From contig DATEMD010000052.1 in NCBI GenBank assembly GCA_035275845.1, forward strand, positions 1 through 14,568: DNA of 14,568 bases. Reading direction: 5' to 3'. The stretch is from REEB95 sp035275845 (GTDB taxonomy: Bacteria; Pseudomonadota; Alphaproteobacteria; ATCC43930; CGMCC-115725). The notes under the pieces are model-generated. The model did not search any database, was not told where the DNA came from, and worked only from the letters and a program-made list of their open reading frames with translations. Positions 13,495 to 14,568 of this stretch are shown here, in pieces; within the stretch, counting starts at the first letter, position 1; each line of letters opens with the position of its first letter. The position numbers were made by a program, and so were the translations under genes.

Positions 13495-14568
13495 ATGGCG
13501 GTATCGCAGAACAAATTGGTGCAATGGATCGATCACCGCCTGCCGGTGTTCACCTATCTCGATCACGAGCTGCACGAATATCCGACCCCGAAGAACCTGA
13601 ACTATTGGTGGAACTTCGGCTCGCTCGCCGGCGCCATGTTGCTGATCATGATCGCCACCGGAATCTTCCTGGCGATGCAGTACGATCCCAATGTCGGCGA
13701 CGCGTTCCAGTCGGTCGAGCGCATCATGCGCGAGGTCAATTACGGCTGGCTGATCCGCTACATCCACATGAACGGCGCGTCGTTCTTCTTCATCGTCGTC
13801 TACATCCATCTGTTCCGCGGCCTCTATTACGGCTCGTACAAGACGCCGCGCGAGCTGTTGTGGATGCTGGGTGTCGTCATCATCCTGCTGATGATGGCGA
13901 CCGCCTTCATGGGCTACGTGCTGCCGTGGGGCCAGATGAGCTTCTGGGGCGCGACCGTCATCACCAACCTGTTCTCGGCCATTCCCGGCGTCGGCAAGGA
14001 CATCGTGACCTGGCTGTGGGGCGGCTTCGCCGTCGGCAATCCGACGCTCAACCGCTTCTTCGCGCTCCACTATCTGCTGCCGTTCGTGATTCTCGGCGTG
14101 GTGATCCTGCACATCCTGGCGCTGCACCAGCACGGCTCCAACAACCCGCTCGGCATCGACCGCAAAGGTCCGCAGGACAGCGTGCCGTTCCATCCGTATT
14201 ACACCTACAAGGACATGTTCGGCTTGAGCGTGTTCCTGATCATCTTCGCGATCTTCGTGTTCTATTTCCCGAACCTGCTGGGCGATCCGCAGAACTACAT
14301 CCCGGCCAATCCGATGCAGACGCCGCCCGAGATCGTGCCGGAATGGTACCTGCTGCCGTTCTACGCGATCCTGCGCTCGATCCCGAGCAAGCTGCTCGGT
14401 GTCTGCGCGCTGTTCGGCTCGATCGGTATCCTGTTCATCGTGCCCTGGCTCGACACCTCGCGGGTGCGCAGCGCCTATTTCCGCCCGATCTACAAGTGGG
14501 TGTTCTGGTTGCTGGTGATCGATGCCTTCGTGCTCGGCGCCGTCGGCGCGCATCGGCCGGAAGGCTGG
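13495..14568 (+). CDS. petB: Cytochrome b of the bc1 complex (partial, C-terminus outside window)
   Basis: 358 codons are visible; the protein runs off the right edge. It is the membrane core of complex III, holding hemes bL and bH and both quinone sites. The four axial histidines are present with the proper 14-residue spacing: H91/H105 and H192/H206. The Qo-site PEWY is at 282-285, followed by LLPFYAILRSIPSKL, and WGQMSFWGATVITNL (145-159) is the conserved cd-helix region. About eight membrane helices fall in the visible part. The ATG at 13495 has GAGG seven bases upstream. Alphaproteobacterial cytochrome b is usually around 400-440 residues, so most of the gene is here. Whether cytochrome c1 is separate (petC) or fused to this protein, as in some Hyphomicrobiales, cannot be seen. 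Confidence 0.97.
   Translation, partial: MAVSQNKLVQWIDHRLPVFTYLDHELHEYPTPKNLNYWWNFGSLAGAMLLIMIATGIFLAMQYDPNVGDAFQSVERIMREVNYGWLIRYIHMNGASFFFIVVYIHLFRGLYYGSYKTPRELLWMLGVVIILLMMATAFMGYVLPWGQMSFWGATVITNLFSAIPGVGKDIVTWLWGGFAVGNPTLNRFFALHYLLPFVILGVVILHILALHQHGSNNPLGIDRKGPQDSVPFHPYYTYKDMFGLSVFLIIFAIFVFYFPNLLGDPQNYIPANPMQTPPEIVPEWYLLPFYAILRSIPSKLLGVCALFGSIGILFIVPWLDTSRVRSAYFRPIYKWVFWLLVIDAFVLGAVGAHRPEGW

Noticed and set aside
13120..14553. 477-codon minus-strand frame opposite petA and petB, rich in His, Asp and Glu
   Set aside because: The charged composition is what antisense of hydrophobic cytochrome b codons gives. petA and petB carry all cofactor ligands, so the opposite frame is a shadow.
1..14568. 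tRNA genes, rRNA, CRISPR arrays, insertion sequences and integration sites
   Set aside because: I saw no spaced direct repeats, transposase or integrase motifs or cloverleaf-like sequence. The DNA is nearly all accounted for by recognised genes.

Overview
The window is a GC-rich, almost completely coding stretch of chromosome, best explained as core genome of an alphaproteobacterium, possibly of the Rhodospirillales. The evidence is the gene set and order (DUF1285 - CoA pyrophosphatase - DUF6111 - CCA-adding enzyme, a MoxR/DUF58/DUF4159 operon, and cytochrome bc1 genes), the strong G/C bias at third positions, and GTG and TTG starts. The lineage is inferred; there is no rRNA in the window to settle it. 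I see no mobile element, CRISPR array, tRNA or obvious horizontally acquired island.

Layout. (1) Positions 1-6252, minus strand: a four-gene operon reading from a MoxR AAA+ ATPase (TTG start with a good Shine-Dalgarno) through a DUF58 protein and a BatA-N/DUF4159 membrane protein to a VWA/glutamine-amidotransferase-like membrane protein that leaves the window at its left edge. The junctions are a 1-base overlap, a 3-base gap and a 4-base overlap. This is a MoxR-VWA type chaperone system at the inner membrane whose client is unknown. (2) Positions 6283-11363, plus strand, diverging from the moxR-like gene across about 30 bases: DUF1285, a NudL-type CoA diphosphatase, a small DUF6111 membrane protein, the tRNA CCA-adding enzyme, a two-domain chromate transporter and an MFS transporter, again closely packed or overlapping. 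(3) Positions 11367-12673, minus strand, convergent with the MFS gene: trmL followed by hemF, joined by a GTGA overlap. (4) Positions 12832-14568, plus strand, diverging from trmL: petA (Rieske protein) and petB (cytochrome b, cut by the right edge), the start of a cytochrome bc1 operon.

How they fit together: region 4 makes respiratory complex III, a heme protein, and the adjacent hemF supplies the oxygen-dependent coproporphyrinogen oxidase step of heme synthesis. TrmL and the CCA enzyme act on tRNA, and the Nudix enzyme turns over CoA. The least understood part is the MoxR operon, in which two of the three VWA-like domains keep a complete metal-site (MIDAS) motif and the third has lost both serines. 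The only non-coding stretch over 50 bases is the 158-base trmL/petA divergent region, which holds a 13-base palindrome and a GC-rich hairpin directly before the petA ribosome binding site.
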